DNA from: Hydrogenovibrio sp. 3SP14C1
GTDB lineage: Bacteria > Pseudomonadota > Gammaproteobacteria > Thiomicrospirales > Thiomicrospiraceae
DNA: 64,000 nt
Direction: 5' to 3'
Assembly: GCF_029625905.1 (NCBI RefSeq)
Contig: NZ_JARTLM010000001.1
Coordinates: 186,001-250,000, forward strand
Part shown: positions 39,593 through 49,234 of the stretch, in pieces
How the letters are laid out: each line of letters opens with the position of its first letter
Numbering within the stretch: position 1 is the stretch's first letter
Notes under the pieces: generated by a model
Told to the model about the DNA's origin: nothing
Seen by the model: the letters and a program-made list of their open reading frames with translations, nothing else
The model's database searches: none
Made by a program: the position numbers and the translations under genes

Positions 39593-39617
39593 AAAAACGA
39601 CCAGGCCTGGTCGTTTT
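39593..39617 (-). repeat. CCAGGCCTGG palindrome, copy 7 (likely terminator)
   Basis: The exact 10-mer at 39601-39610 with flanks AAAACGA and TCGTTTT, fully paired, and T-runs in both directions. It lies 25 bases beyond the stop of the cation-transporter gene (minus strand) and is its probable terminator. Confidence 0.82.
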
Positions 39618-39634
39618 TAACGATATGGCAAAGA

Positions 39635-40606
39635 CTAAGGAGAGGCCGTTTCTACCGTGTCTTCGCCCACGCTACGAGCTACCCAAATCGGTTGTGCGGT
39701 ATAAATGACATCCAAAGACAAATAATCATAAGTCAGCTTCAAATGCTGGAACAATCGATCCCGCAAGGCATCTTGCTGATTTAAGTCAAACGGAATATCG
39801 GACTCCATCTGAATATACACTTGCACGTAAATCATTCGACCGGCTTGCAAATAGCGAATCTTCATATCCAGATACGGCACGGCCGCAAAAATGGTTTCCA
39901 CTTCTTTTTGCAATAAAGACATATGACCACTGTTATCGGTGCGGCCAATAATTTGAAGCCCGTTGTCTTTCAAAATTTTCAGCGGCATCGGCAACATCAT
40001 CATAATCAATACCAGAATGACGACTGGATCGGTGTAAGGCACCCATTCACTTTGACCGATCGACTCCATCCAGATTGCGACCGCAAAAGACAACCCGACC
40101 GCGATACTGAGAATGCCCCCGACCAGCCAACCTTGTAAATCGACATCGATCAAAGAAGATTCTGCAGTCTTATTCATCCGATATAAGATTGCCGCCAACC
40201 CAAATCCGAGAACGGAGGAAATAATGGAATAAAAAACCGCAATATTGGCATCAATGTGACGGCCGCCATGCAAAATAGCCCCCACCGAAGCGTAAAAGGC
40301 CACCAGAATGACCAACAGAATTAAAATGCCTTTGATAAAGTTCAAAACGGGTTCAAAGATAGCATATCCAAACGGTTGAGACTGACTGGCCTGCTTGGCC
40401 ATCAACCCAACCACACGCAACGTCAACAACCCAGCCACCAAATCAATAAAAGGGTAAACCCCGTCCATCAAGATCGCTTGAGAATTGGTCAAATAAAAGA
40501 ATACTAAACCCAGTACGGCCATAATCACGTCACCAAACATAACCAGTTTGATGGCTCGCTTTTCCGTCGCAATTTTTTGTTCTAAAGGTACTCTAACCGC
40601 TGTCAT
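39635..40606 (-). CDS. Divergent cation diffusion facilitator (CDF) family transporter
   Basis: A 323-residue protein with six predicted membrane helices and a C-terminal cytoplasmic domain, CDF fold. In the second helix the segment MDGVYPFID keeps one Asp but has Pro where the second ligand lies in YiiP. The FGHGKxE box reads FGYAIFE. In the fifth helix the His/Asp pair reads Asp/Gln (LIDVDLQGW). The substrate may therefore not be zinc, or transport may be altered. The ATG at 40606 with AAAGAG upstream is preferred over 40633. Confidence 0.78.
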   Translation of the reverse strand: MTAVRVPLEQKIATEKRAIKLVMFGDVIMAVLGLVFFYLTNSQAILMDGVYPFIDLVAGLLTLRVVGLMAKQASQSQPFGYAIFEPVLNFIKGILILLVILVAFYASVGAILHGGRHIDANIAVFYSIISSVLGFGLAAILYRMNKTAESSLIDVDLQGWLVGGILSIAVGLSFAVAIWMESIGQSEWVPYTDPVVILVLIMMMLPMPLKILKDNGLQIIGRTDNSGHMSLLQKEVETIFAAVPYLDMKIRYLQAGRMIYVQVYIQMESDIPFDLNQQDALRDRLFQHLKLTYDYLSLDVIYTAQPIWVARSVGEDTVETASP

Positions 40607-40662
40607 TTTTTTAGCTCTTTTAAAGATTAACATTATGAATAACAGGTAACTCCTGCCGACCC

Positions 40663-41886
40663 TTATAATTTAAAGATACCCGGGCCTCGTTTTTTCGGTT
40701 TCTTACCGGTTTTGATTAATTGAACCATCACTTCGGTATGCGAAGTATGTGGAAACATATCCACCATAATCGCTTTTTTCAGTTGATAACCTTGTTTTTC
40801 GAGTTCTTTAACATCCCGAATCAAGGTGGAAGCGTTGCATGAAACATAAACGATTTTATCGGCTTTTAATTGTCCCAGCACTTTACAAAGTTGAAAAGCC
40901 CCTTGACGTCCTGGGTCAAGCAGAACCCGATCATATTTTTGTTTTCTAAACCAGTTTTGCGGTGTCACATCTTTAAACAAATCCGCTTGATAAAAATGGG
41001 CGTGCTCACAAAGATTGTCGGCAGCGTTTTGCTGTGCCATCTGAACTAGGTCTGTTTCGCCTTCAATACCCACCACTTCTTTAACGGCTTGCGCAATGGG
41101 CAAGGTAAAGTTCCCTACGCCGCAAAACAAGTCTAATACGCGTTGTTCTTTGTTTAAATCCAACCAATCCATCGCCTGTTGAACCATCTGCTGATTCAAT
41201 TCGGCATTCACCTGCACAAACCCTTGTGCTGGGAAGTGTAAATTCAGGGTATTCAAATGATAAAAAGGCAAAATTTTATCGTCGCTGATTTCATCAGACC
41301 AAAAAATACCATTATCCGCTTCCACCACACTGACTTCTTTAAATGCTCGACTTGCTTCAGGCAAGACGGCAAGACGTTTCTCGCTTAGCGCTTCATTTAA
41401 AGCGGGGGTCAATAATGGACATTGTTCAATATCGACAATGTCATTCGATCCTTGTGCTCGAAACCCAAAGCGAGCTTCTTTATCGGTTTTATTTTTACCC
41501 AATACCAATCTTGCCCGTCGACGATAAGCTTGATCTTCCCCTGTCAAAGGAGCTTCGATTTGACACGTTTTCATATTTAACGCTTTCGACAAGGCCGTAT
41601 AAAAATGGGAGGCTTTCCATTTTCGTTGCGCCTCAATCGACAGATGCTGCAATTGGCAGCCACCACAGACCTCATAATGCGGGCAAAAAGCTTCAACTCG
41701 ATCATCAGAGGCATGTACTATGCGCACTATTTCGGCTTCATCATAGCTTGGCTGGCGGTTTGTAATACGAATTTCTGCCATATCGCCTGGCACGGCTTCT
41801 TTCACAAAAATAGCTTTACCGTCCAAACGACCGATGCCACGGCCGTCATGAGATAATGTTTCGATTTTAACGATGACTGTACTCAT
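40663..41886 (-). CDS. rlmD: 23S rRNA (uracil-1939) methyltransferase RlmD
   Basis: Iron-sulfur and SAM-dependent methyltransferase of 407 residues. An N-terminal TRAM domain ([20 protein letters not shown]) precedes the cluster-binding cysteines in [14 protein letters not shown]. The SAM motif is [15 protein letters not shown]. The catalytic region has VLLDPGRQG and [10 protein letters not shown]. The single gene lies between mnmE and the CDF gene, all leftward. Confidence 0.93.
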   Translation of the reverse strand: MSTVIVKIETLSHDGRGIGRLDGKAIFVKEAVPGDMAEIRITNRQPSYDEAEIVRIVHASDDRVEAFCPHYEVCGGCQLQHLSIEAQRKWKASHFYTALSKALNMKTCQIEAPLTGEDQAYRRRARLVLGKNKTDKEARFGFRAQGSNDIVDIEQCPLLTPALNEALSEKRLAVLPEASRAFKEVSVVEADNGIFWSDEISDDKILPFYHLNTLNLHFPAQGFVQVNAELNQQMVQQAMDWLDLNKEQRVLDLFCGVGNFTLPIAQAVKEVVGIEGETDLVQMAQQNAADNLCEHAHFYQADLFKDVTPQNWFRKQKYDRVLLDPGRQGAFQLCKVLGQLKADKIVYVSCNASTLIRDVKELEKQGYQLKKAIMVDMFPHTSHTEVMVQLIKTGKKPKKRGPGIFKL

Positions 41887-41937
41887 TTATTTTTTCTTTT
41901 GTTGTTTTACAGGGTTAAAAACGTGTCGGCAAGATCA

Positions 41938-43293
41938 TTATTTACCGATACAGAAAGAGGTAAAAATTCGACCTAACAAATCATCAGAAGTAAATTGTCC
42001 GGTAATTTCAGACAGCGCTTGCTGTGCTTGACGTAAGTCTTCTGCCAACAGCTCACCTGCCGCATAATGTTCCAACTGCTGTTGACCTGTTTCAACAAAG
42101 TGCAACGCCGTTTCCAAAGCTTCTAGATGACGTTTTCGAGCCATAAAGACACCTTCTTCCGTTTGGGCATAGCCCATTTCGGCTTTAAGGTGTTTTTTAA
42201 GCAAGTCCAACCCTAATTGGTGTTTAGCCGACAACCAGATTTCCGTTTCCCCATCCTTTTCTGCCAGGCCTGGTGATTTTGCCATCAAGTCAATTTTATT
42301 ATGAATCAAGGTCACCGGAATATGTGATGGCATTTTATCGATAATCGCCTGGTCTTCTGGGTGAATGGACTCATTGGCTTGAACCATCACCAAAATGCGA
42401 TCAGCCTCTTCAATGGCTGCCCAGGCGCGTTGGATACCGATTTGTTCAACCGCATCAGTTGCTTCACGCAGTCCGGCGGTATCGAGTACATGCAATGGCA
42501 TGCCATCAATCTGAATTTCTTCTTTAACAATATCCCGTGTGGTGCCGGCAATGTCCGTTACGATGGCGGATTCACGCCCAGACAAGGCATTGAGTAAACT
42601 CGATTTACCGGCATTCGGGCGTCCTAAGATAACGACAGACATGCCTTCGCGTAGCAGAACACCTTGCTGTGCCGCAGCAAGAACACGATGTAGTTGTTCT
42701 AAAATATGTTGTAGCTGCCCAGCGACCTTACCATCTGATAAAAAATCGATTTCTTCTTCTGGAAAATCAATTGCGGCTTCCACAAAAATTCGTAACTGAA
42801 TCAGTTGCTCAACCAATTCATTGACTTGGTTCGAGAAGTCACCTTGTAATGATCTTAGCGCTGATTTGGCCGCTTGCTGAGAACTGGCATCAATTAAATC
42901 GGCGATGGCTTCCGCTTGTGCCAAATCAAGCTTATCATTCAAAAAGGCTTGCTTGGAAAACTCACCTGGCTCTGCTAAACGTGCACCCAACTGAACAACA
43001 CGCTCCAACAGCCATTGCAAAATAACCGGCCCACCATGCCCCTGTAATTCCAGAACATCTTCCCCGGTAAAGGAGTGGGGATTCGGGAAATACAGCGCGA
43101 TACCTTGATCTAATACTTGACCGTCTGCTCCGAGAAATGGACCGTAATGGGCATAACGCGGCTTAGGCTGTTTTCCCAATACTTGCTCCGCAATCTCAGC
43201 CGTCTTTGCACCTGAAACACGGACGATACCAACCCCACCCCGACCGGGTGCGGTTGTTATCGCTGCGATGGTTTCGGTTGTTGAGAAGTCCAA
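41938..43293 (-). CDS. mnmE: tRNA modification GTPase MnmE
   Basis: GTPase partner of MnmG. The N-terminal formyl-THF-binding domain starts [19 protein letters not shown]. The G domain shows P-loop [20 protein letters not shown] and DTAGLRE, and the NKxD box reads NKID. The C-terminus ends CIGK, the catalytic CxGK motif. The length of 451 residues is normal. A CCAGGCCTGG palindrome at 42264 encodes SPGL near the end of the G domain. Confidence 0.97.
   Translation of the reverse strand: MDFSTTETIAAITTAPGRGGVGIVRVSGAKTAEIAEQVLGKQPKPRYAHYGPFLGADGQVLDQGIALYFPNPHSFTGEDVLELQGHGGPVILQWLLERVVQLGARLAEPGEFSKQAFLNDKLDLAQAEAIADLIDASSQQAAKSALRSLQGDFSNQVNELVEQLIQLRIFVEAAIDFPEEEIDFLSDGKVAGQLQHILEQLHRVLAAAQQGVLLREGMSVVILGRPNAGKSSLLNALSGRESAIVTDIAGTTRDIVKEEIQIDGMPLHVLDTAGLREATDAVEQIGIQRAWAAIEEADRILVMVQANESIHPEDQAIIDKMPSHIPVTLIHNKIDLMAKSPGLAEKDGETEIWLSAKHQLGLDLLKKHLKAEMGYAQTEEGVFMARKRHLEALETALHFVETGQQQLEHYAAGELLAEDLRQAQQALSEITGQFTSDDLLGRIFTSFCIGK
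42260..42280 (-). repeat. CCAGGCCTGG palindrome, copy 8 (inside mnmE)
   Basis: The exact 10-mer at 42264-42273 with the plus-side flank TGATTTT, like the intergenic copies. It encodes SPGL of MnmE, a different reading frame from the copy in rsmG. Confidence 0.8.
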
Positions 43294-43335
43294 TTTAGAT
43301 TCCTTTCCGTCAATTTAATGCCTGTTTAAAAACGC

Positions 43336-43359
43336 AAAACGCCCTTTTCAGGGCGTTTT
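43336..43359 (-). terminator. Rho-independent terminator after the 43.4 kb gene
   Basis: AAAACGCCC and GGGCGTTTT form a perfect 9-bp stem with a six-base loop. On the minus strand the hairpin is followed by GCGTTTTT. It separates the small unknown gene from mnmE. Confidence 0.85.
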
Positions 43360-43386
43360 GTGATGTTACAACCCTATTTAGTTCAA

Positions 43387-43716
43387 TTAAGAAACCACAT
43401 TATAAGTCGTCGTTTTCAAGTCTGTGACAAAGTCTTTTTGACGCAACTTTTCAATCGTTTTATCCAGCTTCTTTTTTGATTTAAACGTCATTTCTTCTGC
43501 TTCATCATTCACATTGAATGACAAGACATAAAGCGGTTGCGTCTCAATCGACTCTGCTGCAGAAGCAGCGGTGGTCGGTGAAGCAGCTCCTTCTTCTAAC
43601 GGAATATAACCGTTGTCAGTTTTATAACAAATCGGGGTCGTACCGTCTGCAACTAAGAACGAGACCTTACCGAACATTGGATGATCCTTACCCAGTTTTT
43701 GATAAGTTAATTGCAT
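43387..43716 (-). CDS. Small protein of unknown function next to yidC
   Basis: A 109-residue soluble protein with no signal peptide. It starts MQLTYQKLGKDHPMFGKVSF, has an Ala/Ser/Thr-rich middle (about residues 45-58), and a Lys-rich C-terminal segment (FKSKKKLDKTIEKLRQKD). No family is recognised. It lies 20 bases after yidC with a terminator behind it, so it is probably co-transcribed with yidC. Confidence 0.65.
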   Translation of the reverse strand: MQLTYQKLGKDHPMFGKVSFLVADGTTPICYKTDNGYIPLEEGAASPTTAASAAESIETQPLYVLSFNVNDEAEEMTFKSKKKLDKTIEKLRQKDFVTDLKTTTYNVVS

Positions 43717-43736
43717 GTATTTTCCTTTGCTTTCAA

Positions 43737-45392
43737 TTATTTCTCTTCACCGGCTTCAATTTTGCGGGTGATATACCATTGCTGTGCAACCGATAGAATG
43801 TTGTTGACGACCCAGTAAAGCACTAAACCGGCCGGGAAGAACATGAAGAAAATCGTGAAAATAAAAGGCAGCGCCTTCATCACTTTTTGCTGCATCTCAT
43901 CCATCATCGCAGAAGGGTTCAACTTTTGTTGTACCCACATTGAAATCCCCATCAAAATCGGCAAGATGAAATATGGATCTTTAACCGACAAGTCATTAAT
44001 CCATAGAATCCAAGGCGCCTGACGCATTTCTGCAGAATAAAGTAGTACCCAATAAAGTGCGATGAAAACCGGCATTTGAACCAAAATCGGCAAACACCCA
44101 CCCAATGGATTAATTTTCTCTTCTTTATACAGCTTCATCATTTTTTGCTGGAAGATGGCTTTGTCATCACCATAGTTTTCTTTCAGCTGCTTCAGCTTAG
44201 GCTGAAACTTCTTCAGACGTGCCATTGAGCGATAAGAGGTTTCAGACAGCTTGTAGAACAACAATTTGATCAACACCGTTAATAAAATGATGGACCAACC
44301 CCAGTTGCCTACCAAGGCATGGATTTTTTCCAATACCCAGAAGATAGGTTCGGCAATAATCGTTAATACACCATAATCAACGGTCAGCTCTAAGCCCGGT
44401 GCGATTTTTTCTAAATTATCCTGAATAATCGGCCCAATATATAATTCTGAAGACAATGTCTGCGACTGACCTGCTGCAACCGTTTCCATCGGTTCAACCA
44501 CACCGGCAACGTATTCACCGTCTTTAAGCGGCTTCGCATAGTAGCGGTTCTGACTTTCTTGTTCGGGAATCACAGCAGACATAAAGTAATGCTGAATCAT
44601 CGCAGCCCACCCACCCGTAGTTTGAATGCCTTGTATCGGTTGTTTGCTCAAGTCATCAAAAGAGTGCTTGTTGTATTTACTTTCAGCATGACCGTCGTAT
44701 AACACGGGTCCAGTATAGGTATACATCATTGCATTATGATCCGGATCATAGGTGTTACGCACTAACTGAGAATAAAGCCCACCTGCCCATTCTTTTTGGG
44801 TGGTGTTTTCAATTTGGTAGTTTAGCCCAATCACATACTTGCCTTTAGTGAAGACATACGTTTTCGTCACTTTGACACCATCTTGTTCCCACGTCAGTGG
44901 AACAGTCAGCGTATCACCCGTCATTTCATAATGTGTTTGAGAAGCTTGATACAATGATTTATGCGTTGGCGCCGGCAAAACCGCTTTGGATTGCAGGGCA
45001 ATCCCGTTTTGCGCAACATACATCATCTGTCCGGTGTCACCCATTAAATGAAACGGTTGAGAGCGATCATTGGTTGCGGCATATTTCAGTAACTTCACAT
45101 CACGTATATCACCGCCTTGTGTATCAATGACGATATCTAACACATCGGTTTTCACCGAAATACGTTGTGCTTGTTTAATTTGTTCCTTAGCCGCCGGAAC
45201 ATCTTCCATTGTTTGGTGCGCAGTTGGAACATCTTGATTAATGTCAGACGCTTCTACACCCTTTTCTGTTTGTTCTGCCGTAGCTTGTATCTGAGGGGGC
45301 AACGACTCTTTATGCTGAAACTGTGTCCATTGCATCCAAATCCAGAGTAATGTAAATGCCAGTGCTAACCACCAGAAAGATCTCATATTCAT
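43737..45392 (-). CDS. yidC: Membrane protein insertase YidC
   Basis: A 551-residue inner-membrane insertase of the gammaproteobacterial form: an N-terminal helix (FWWLALAFTLLWIWMQW), a large periplasmic beta-domain (about residues 60-340), then the conserved five-helix core. The core includes GNWGWSIILLTVLIKLLFY, LGGCLPILVQMPVFIALYW and the final helix VLYWVVNNILSVAQQW. It lies in the rpmH-rnpA-yidC series, but without yidD. Confidence 0.96.
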   Translation of the reverse strand: MNMRSFWWLALAFTLLWIWMQWTQFQHKESLPPQIQATAEQTEKGVEASDINQDVPTAHQTMEDVPAAKEQIKQAQRISVKTDVLDIVIDTQGGDIRDVKLLKYAATNDRSQPFHLMGDTGQMMYVAQNGIALQSKAVLPAPTHKSLYQASQTHYEMTGDTLTVPLTWEQDGVKVTKTYVFTKGKYVIGLNYQIENTTQKEWAGGLYSQLVRNTYDPDHNAMMYTYTGPVLYDGHAESKYNKHSFDDLSKQPIQGIQTTGGWAAMIQHYFMSAVIPEQESQNRYYAKPLKDGEYVAGVVEPMETVAAGQSQTLSSELYIGPIIQDNLEKIAPGLELTVDYGVLTIIAEPIFWVLEKIHALVGNWGWSIILLTVLIKLLFYKLSETSYRSMARLKKFQPKLKQLKENYGDDKAIFQQKMMKLYKEEKINPLGGCLPILVQMPVFIALYWVLLYSAEMRQAPWILWINDLSVKDPYFILPILMGISMWVQQKLNPSAMMDEMQQKVMKALPFIFTIFFMFFPAGLVLYWVVNNILSVAQQWYITRKIEAGEEK

Positions 45393-45510
45393 CAGTACTG
45401 TTCCTAACTTCTCAATAGTCCGGTTTGTCTAAAAACCGAAGATAAATTTTGTGTTCCAAATCTCAAATACTTTCGACTTAAAAATTAAGTCAAAGCGTCT
45501 CTATTAAACC

Positions 45511-45999
45511 TTATTTTGACCGTTGAGTCGGTGACTTTTTTGTCTTTGTCATCGGTTTACCGTCTTTTAATCCGCTTTTTTGTATTTTTCGGATTAAATG
45601 TTCAAAACTTTTAATCAAGGTCTCATTGTCAACGTCTTGCATGCCTCGTCGCCCCAAAACGACAATATCATACCCGCTTAATGCTTGTTTATGTTGACGA
45701 AATGTTTCTCTTGCCAATCTTTTTACTCGATTTCGCCAAACAGATTTGGCCAATTGTTTCTTAGCAATGGCAAGACCTAACCTGGGATATCGCTTGTCAT
45801 TTGGACGGACAATAAAGGTCCAATGCCGATTAGAAAACTTTTCAGCTTGCGCAAATACAAATTGGAAATCTTGTGGAGAGAGAAGGCGTAGAGATTTAGA
45901 GAAATGATTTCGGGAGAAATCTTGATGGGGTAACTCAAGCTCGTCTAGACTCAAGCTCGATAACTCCCCATCAGAATTTTGGTGCGTGTTGTTAATCAT
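45511..45999 (-). CDS. rnpA: Ribonuclease P protein component RnpA
   Basis: Protein subunit of RNase P. The RNR motif is present as SVWRNRVKRLARETFR, with LGLAIAKKQL before it. At 162 residues it is longer than the roughly 120 of E. coli: about 33 extra Ser/Leu/Glu-rich residues lie before FSKSLRLLSPQDF, and a Lys-rich tail follows. The ATG at 45999 lies nine bases after the rpmH stop. No yidD is found in the 118 bases before yidC. Confidence 0.92.
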   Translation of the reverse strand: MINNTHQNSDGELSSLSLDELELPHQDFSRNHFSKSLRLLSPQDFQFVFAQAEKFSNRHWTFIVRPNDKRYPRLGLAIAKKQLAKSVWRNRVKRLARETFRQHKQALSGYDIVVLGRRGMQDVDNETLIKSFEHLIRKIQKSGLKDGKPMTKTKKSPTQRSK

Positions 46000-46008
46000 T
46001 CAAAATGA

Positions 46009-46143
46009 TTACACTGCCAAACGCTTACGTCCTTTTGCACGACGAGCCGCTAATACTTTGCGACCATTTTTAGTTGCCATGCGAGCACGGAAACCATGGG
46101 TACGAGCGCGCTTGATAACACTTGGTTGAAATGTACGTTTCAT
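46009..46143 (-). CDS. rpmH: 50S ribosomal protein L34
   Basis: A 44-residue basic protein starting [18 protein letters not shown] and ending [17 protein letters not shown], the classic L34 sequence. It is followed nine bases later by rnpA, the universal pairing. The gene marks the left side of the origin region, with ogt and a permease gene lying between it and oriC. Confidence 0.97.
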   Translation of the reverse strand: MKRTFQPSVIKRARTHGFRARMATKNGRKVLAARRAKGRKRLAV

Positions 46144-46228
46144 GATATCAATCCTATTAGAAATTACTTCTTTCGAAAGAATCGCGCATTGTAATAGAAA
46201 CTTCTTTAAATAACAATACTATAATTAA

Positions 46229-46253
46229 ATTTTTTACCAGGCCTGGCGATTCT
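46229..46253 (-). repeat. CCAGGCCTGG palindrome, copy 9 (after ogt)
   Basis: The exact 10-mer at 46237-46246 starts eight bases beyond the ogt stop. The flanks are TTTTTTA and CGATTCTTT. Reading leftward (the ogt direction) it is followed by A rather than U residues, so its role as an ogt terminator is doubtful. Confidence 0.7.
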
Positions 46254-46592
46254 TTAATGGGTAAAAGCTGGTAACGGCCGAAGTTTAACGGTTTTGTTTT
46301 TAAACTCAACCACTTTATTATCTTCGATTTCGATTCCTTCCTGCTTGAGCAATTCAATTTTGCGCTGAATGCCAAACGCATACCCACCTAAATCACCATT
46401 TTGATTCACTACACGGTGACACGGCACCACGACAGGGTTAGGGTTTTGATTCATGGCACGTCCTACAGCTTGATAAGCACGTGTTCCCAAAGCCTCAGCT
46501 AAAGCCTTGTAAGTTGTCACTCTACCAGCGGGCACTTGCTCTAATAAAGCATAACATTGCTCATTGAACGATAACGCTTTCATCTCATGCAT
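46254..46592 (-). CDS. Methylated-DNA--protein cysteine methyltransferase family protein
   Basis: A 112-residue protein with only the active-site domain of the MGMT/Ogt family. The alkyl-acceptor motif is intact, VVPCHRVVNQNGDLGGYA, and the helix-turn-helix part is GRVTTYKALAEALG. The N-terminal domain of classic Ada/Ogt proteins is missing, as in E. coli Atl-type proteins, but the Cys is retained, so true alkyl transfer is possible. It is a single gene between rpmH and the permease. Confidence 0.85.
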   Translation of the reverse strand: MHEMKALSFNEQCYALLEQVPAGRVTTYKALAEALGTRAYQAVGRAMNQNPNPVVVPCHRVVNQNGDLGGYAFGIQRKIELLKQEGIEIEDNKVVEFKNKTVKLRPLPAFTH

Positions 46593-46675
46593 GACTTAAC
46601 CTCAGCGCTTAAAGCAGTCTTTTGTCACAGTTTATCCATGCTTTAATCATACCTTTTTGGCGGTGGTTTTTCTAT

Positions 46676-46690
46676 AACTATGCTATAGTT
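46676..46690. promoter_or_regulatory. Palindrome at the promoter of the TSUP gene
   Basis: AACTAT and ATAGTT arms around three bases, ending six bases before the ATG. It overlaps possible -10 elements (TATAAC and TATAGT), so it could be an operator. The leader of the mRNA would be very short. Confidence 0.3.
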
Positions 46691-46695
46691 CCGCC

Positions 46696-47484
46696 ATGTT
46701 TATCGAATTCAGCATTTATATCTTAACCGGCATCATAGCAGGCTTCTTTGCCGGACTACTCGGCATTGGTGGCGGGCTGATCATTGTGCCCGTACTGACC
46801 AGTGTGTTTCTATACTTTATAGAAGGGCCACACTTGGTTCATCTGGCGATCGGAACCTCTATGGCAACCATTTTGATTACCTCATTAGCATCCGTTAAGG
46901 CTCACCACAGACATGATGCCGTTCGCTGGGATATTGTCAAAACCCTGACCCCAGGCATTTTTATCGGGGGAATTTTGGGCGGATGGATTTCGCAATATAT
47001 CAGTGCGCCGATGCTGGCAAAAATCTTCGCGGTGATTGAACTCGGCATCGCCATCAAAATGCTATTGGATTTACAGCCAAATCCACATCGAGAAATGCCT
47101 GGATTGGCAGGACGTTCCGCAGCAGGAACCTTAATTGGCGGCATCTCAGCATTGGTCGGGATTGGTGGCGGGGCACTCAATACACCTTATATGGTTTGGC
47201 ATAATGTCTCCATGCGACAGGCAATCGCTACCTCGGCAGCCTGTAGCTTGCCCATTGCTGTGGCAGGTACGATTGGATTTTTAATTGGGGGTTGGAATAT
47301 TCCCGATTTACCGGATCATGCCATTGGTTACATTTACTGGCCAGCTTTTCTAGGCATTGTCATCGCCAGCTTTTTTACCGCTCCGATAGGGGCTGCCATG
47401 ACCCATAAACTGCCGGTAAAAACCCTAAAAAGAATCTTTGCCATTCTATTAATTATCTTAGCTATAAAAATGTTTTGGTTTTAA
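46696..47484 (+). CDS. TSUP (TauE/SafE) family permease
   Basis: A 262-residue membrane protein with about eight helices in two repeats. Both repeats start with the family's Gly-rich motif: GFFAGLLGIGGGLIIVPVL, and later GGISALVGIGGGALNTPYM. TSUP proteins export or import sulfur-containing anions such as sulfite, sulfoacetate or taurine. In a sulfur oxidiser sulfite export is a reasonable guess, but the substrate cannot be told. The gene ends exactly where the AT-rich part of oriC begins. Confidence 0.9.
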   Translation: MFIEFSIYILTGIIAGFFAGLLGIGGGLIIVPVLTSVFLYFIEGPHLVHLAIGTSMATILITSLASVKAHHRHDAVRWDIVKTLTPGIFIGGILGGWISQYISAPMLAKIFAVIELGIAIKMLLDLQPNPHREMPGLAGRSAAGTLIGGISALVGIGGGALNTPYMVWHNVSMRQAIATSAACSLPIAVAGTIGFLIGGWNIPDLPDHAIGYIYWPAFLGIVIASFFTAPIGAAMTHKLPVKTLKRIFAILLIILAIKMFWF

Positions 47485-47620
47485 AAAAACAATTAATTTT
47501 TAAAACCAGAGAATTAATTTTAAATTCAAAAAGTTAACCGCCTGATTACCAAGCTTATCCACACCCTTTTTCAACAACTTATCCACAGGTTGCATCTATT
47601 TTTTAAAGTTATTCACAGGT
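47485..47620. other. oriC: Chromosomal replication origin oriC (predicted)
   Basis: Between the TSUP gene and dnaA. An AT-rich unwinding part holds two 13-mers that begin AATTAATTTT (47491 and 47512, 21 bases apart). It is followed by three DnaA boxes in the same orientation: TTATCCACA at 47555-47563 and 47579-47587, and TTATTCACA at 47609-47617. The rest of the gap to dnaA (47621-47827) shows no gene. Gene orientation flips here, which supports the origin call. Confidence 0.85.
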
Positions 47621-47827
47621 ATAATCATTTCATTCGATTTTTAGGGCAGACAACCCCTTTTAAAAAAGGTGATTCAACGCCGAACATCGACGATAGACAA
47701 CACCAATTTGTCGGCCGCTCACCTAAGAAAGCGCCACAACAAAAACTTGTAATAATTAATTCAATTAAATAATCGACGCGCCACCCCATAATCAAAACAA
47801 TATCGGCGCAACGACTGGGTACTCATT

Positions 47828-49234
47828 TTGACAACAACGCTTTGGCCACACGTCTTAAAACAATTAGAAGCTGTTTTGAACGACCAGCAATTTTTAACCT
47901 GGATCCGTCCTTTAGAGGCCGTAGAAGAAGATAACACCTTACGTCTTATCGCGCCTTCCGGATTTATTTTGGACTGGGTAAACAAAAAACTGCTCTCTCA
48001 AATCAAGCAAGCGGTTTATTTAGTCGCTCCGGTAAATACGCCCGAAGTCACGCTAGAAGTGGGTGAATACGCTATTGAAAGCTTTAATGAACCTGAAAAC
48101 ACTTCGGTGCCTCAGCCATTAAGAGAAACCAAGGCCGAAAGAGAGGCTGCAGAAAAAGCTGAAGCCATCTCTTCAGGTCATAAAACAGACAGTAAGCCTG
48201 CCAAAAAAACCATTAAACATAACCTGAACACCAACTTTACCTTTGATACCTTTGTCGAAGGTAAAGCTAACCAGCTTGCAGCAGCAGCGGCACGCCAGGT
48301 AGCTGACAATCCTGGAGGAAGTTATAACCCTTTCTTCATTTATGGTGGGGTCGGACTAGGTAAAACGCATTTAATGCACGCCATCGGGAATGAGTTGATG
48401 CGTAAGGATCCGAATGCTCGCGTGGTTTATCTTCACTCAGAACGATTTGTGGCCGATATGGTCAACGCGTTACGACATAACAAAATCGACGAGTTCAAAC
48501 GCTTCTATCGTTCTTTAGATGCGCTGTTAATCGATGATATCCAGTTCTTCGCTAAAAAAGAACAGTCTCAAGAAGAGTTCTTTCATACCTTCAACACGTT
48601 ATTAGAAGGCAATAAACAGGTCATTTTAACCAGTGATCGTTTTCCTAAAGAAGTAGATGGATTGGAAGACCGATTAAAATCACGTTTCGGCTGGGGATTA
48701 ACCATTGCCGTTGAACCGCCTGAATTTGAAATGCGCGTCGCCATCTTAATGAAAAAAGCCGCTGAATTCGGTTTCTTACTACCAGATGAAGTCGCCTTTT
48801 TTATCGCCAAACGTTTACGCGGCAATGTCCGTGATCTAGAAGGCGCTTTAAAACGTGTCGGTGCATTTGCTCAATTTACCCAACAACTGGTCACGGTAGA
48901 CTTAGCCAAGGATGCTTTGAAAGATTTACTGGCTTTACAACAAAAAATGGTCACGTTGGAAAACATCCAAAAAACCGTTGCTGACTATTACAAAATACGG
49001 GTAGCGGACCTACTTTCCAAAAGAAGAACGCGAAATATTGCTCGCCCAAGACAAATGTCGATGGCGATTTCAAAAGAACTGACTAGCCATAGTTTGCCGG
49101 AAATTGGAGATGCATTTGGTGGTCGAGATCACACCACGGTTCTTCACGCAGTACGTAAAATCAAAGAGCTCAAAGAAACCGATCATCGTATTGAAGACGA
49201 CTTCAACAGCTTAATTCGAATTATTACGAATTAA
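47828..49234 (+). CDS. dnaA: Chromosomal replication initiator DnaA
   Basis: AAA+ initiator of 468 residues. Domain I starts [20 protein letters not shown] and aligns with E. coli DnaA from its first residue, which fixes the start at a TTG codon (47828); no ATG or GTG lies upstream in frame before a stop. The Walker A motif is [13 protein letters not shown], Walker B is ALLIDDIQF, and the C-terminal box-binding signature is [15 protein letters not shown]. DnaA boxes upstream may also autoregulate it. Confidence 0.97.
   Translation: MTTTLWPHVLKQLEAVLNDQQFLTWIRPLEAVEEDNTLRLIAPSGFILDWVNKKLLSQIKQAVYLVAPVNTPEVTLEVGEYAIESFNEPENTSVPQPLRETKAEREAAEKAEAISSGHKTDSKPAKKTIKHNLNTNFTFDTFVEGKANQLAAAAARQVADNPGGSYNPFFIYGGVGLGKTHLMHAIGNELMRKDPNARVVYLHSERFVADMVNALRHNKIDEFKRFYRSLDALLIDDIQFFAKKEQSQEEFFHTFNTLLEGNKQVILTSDRFPKEVDGLEDRLKSRFGWGLTIAVEPPEFEMRVAILMKKAAEFGFLLPDEVAFFIAKRLRGNVRDLEGALKRVGAFAQFTQQLVTVDLAKDALKDLLALQQKMVTLENIQKTVADYYKIRVADLLSKRRTRNIARPRQMSMAISKELTSHSLPEIGDAFGGRDHTTVLHAVRKIKELKETDHRIEDDFNSLIRIITN

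Noticed and set aside
41343-41765. Open reading frame of 140 codons on the plus strand inside rlmD
   Set aside because: Opposite-strand shadow of a well-supported gene; composition is not protein-like.
46631-46639. TTATCCATG before the TSUP gene
   Set aside because: Differs from the DnaA box in its last bases and lies apart from the box cluster at 47555-47617.
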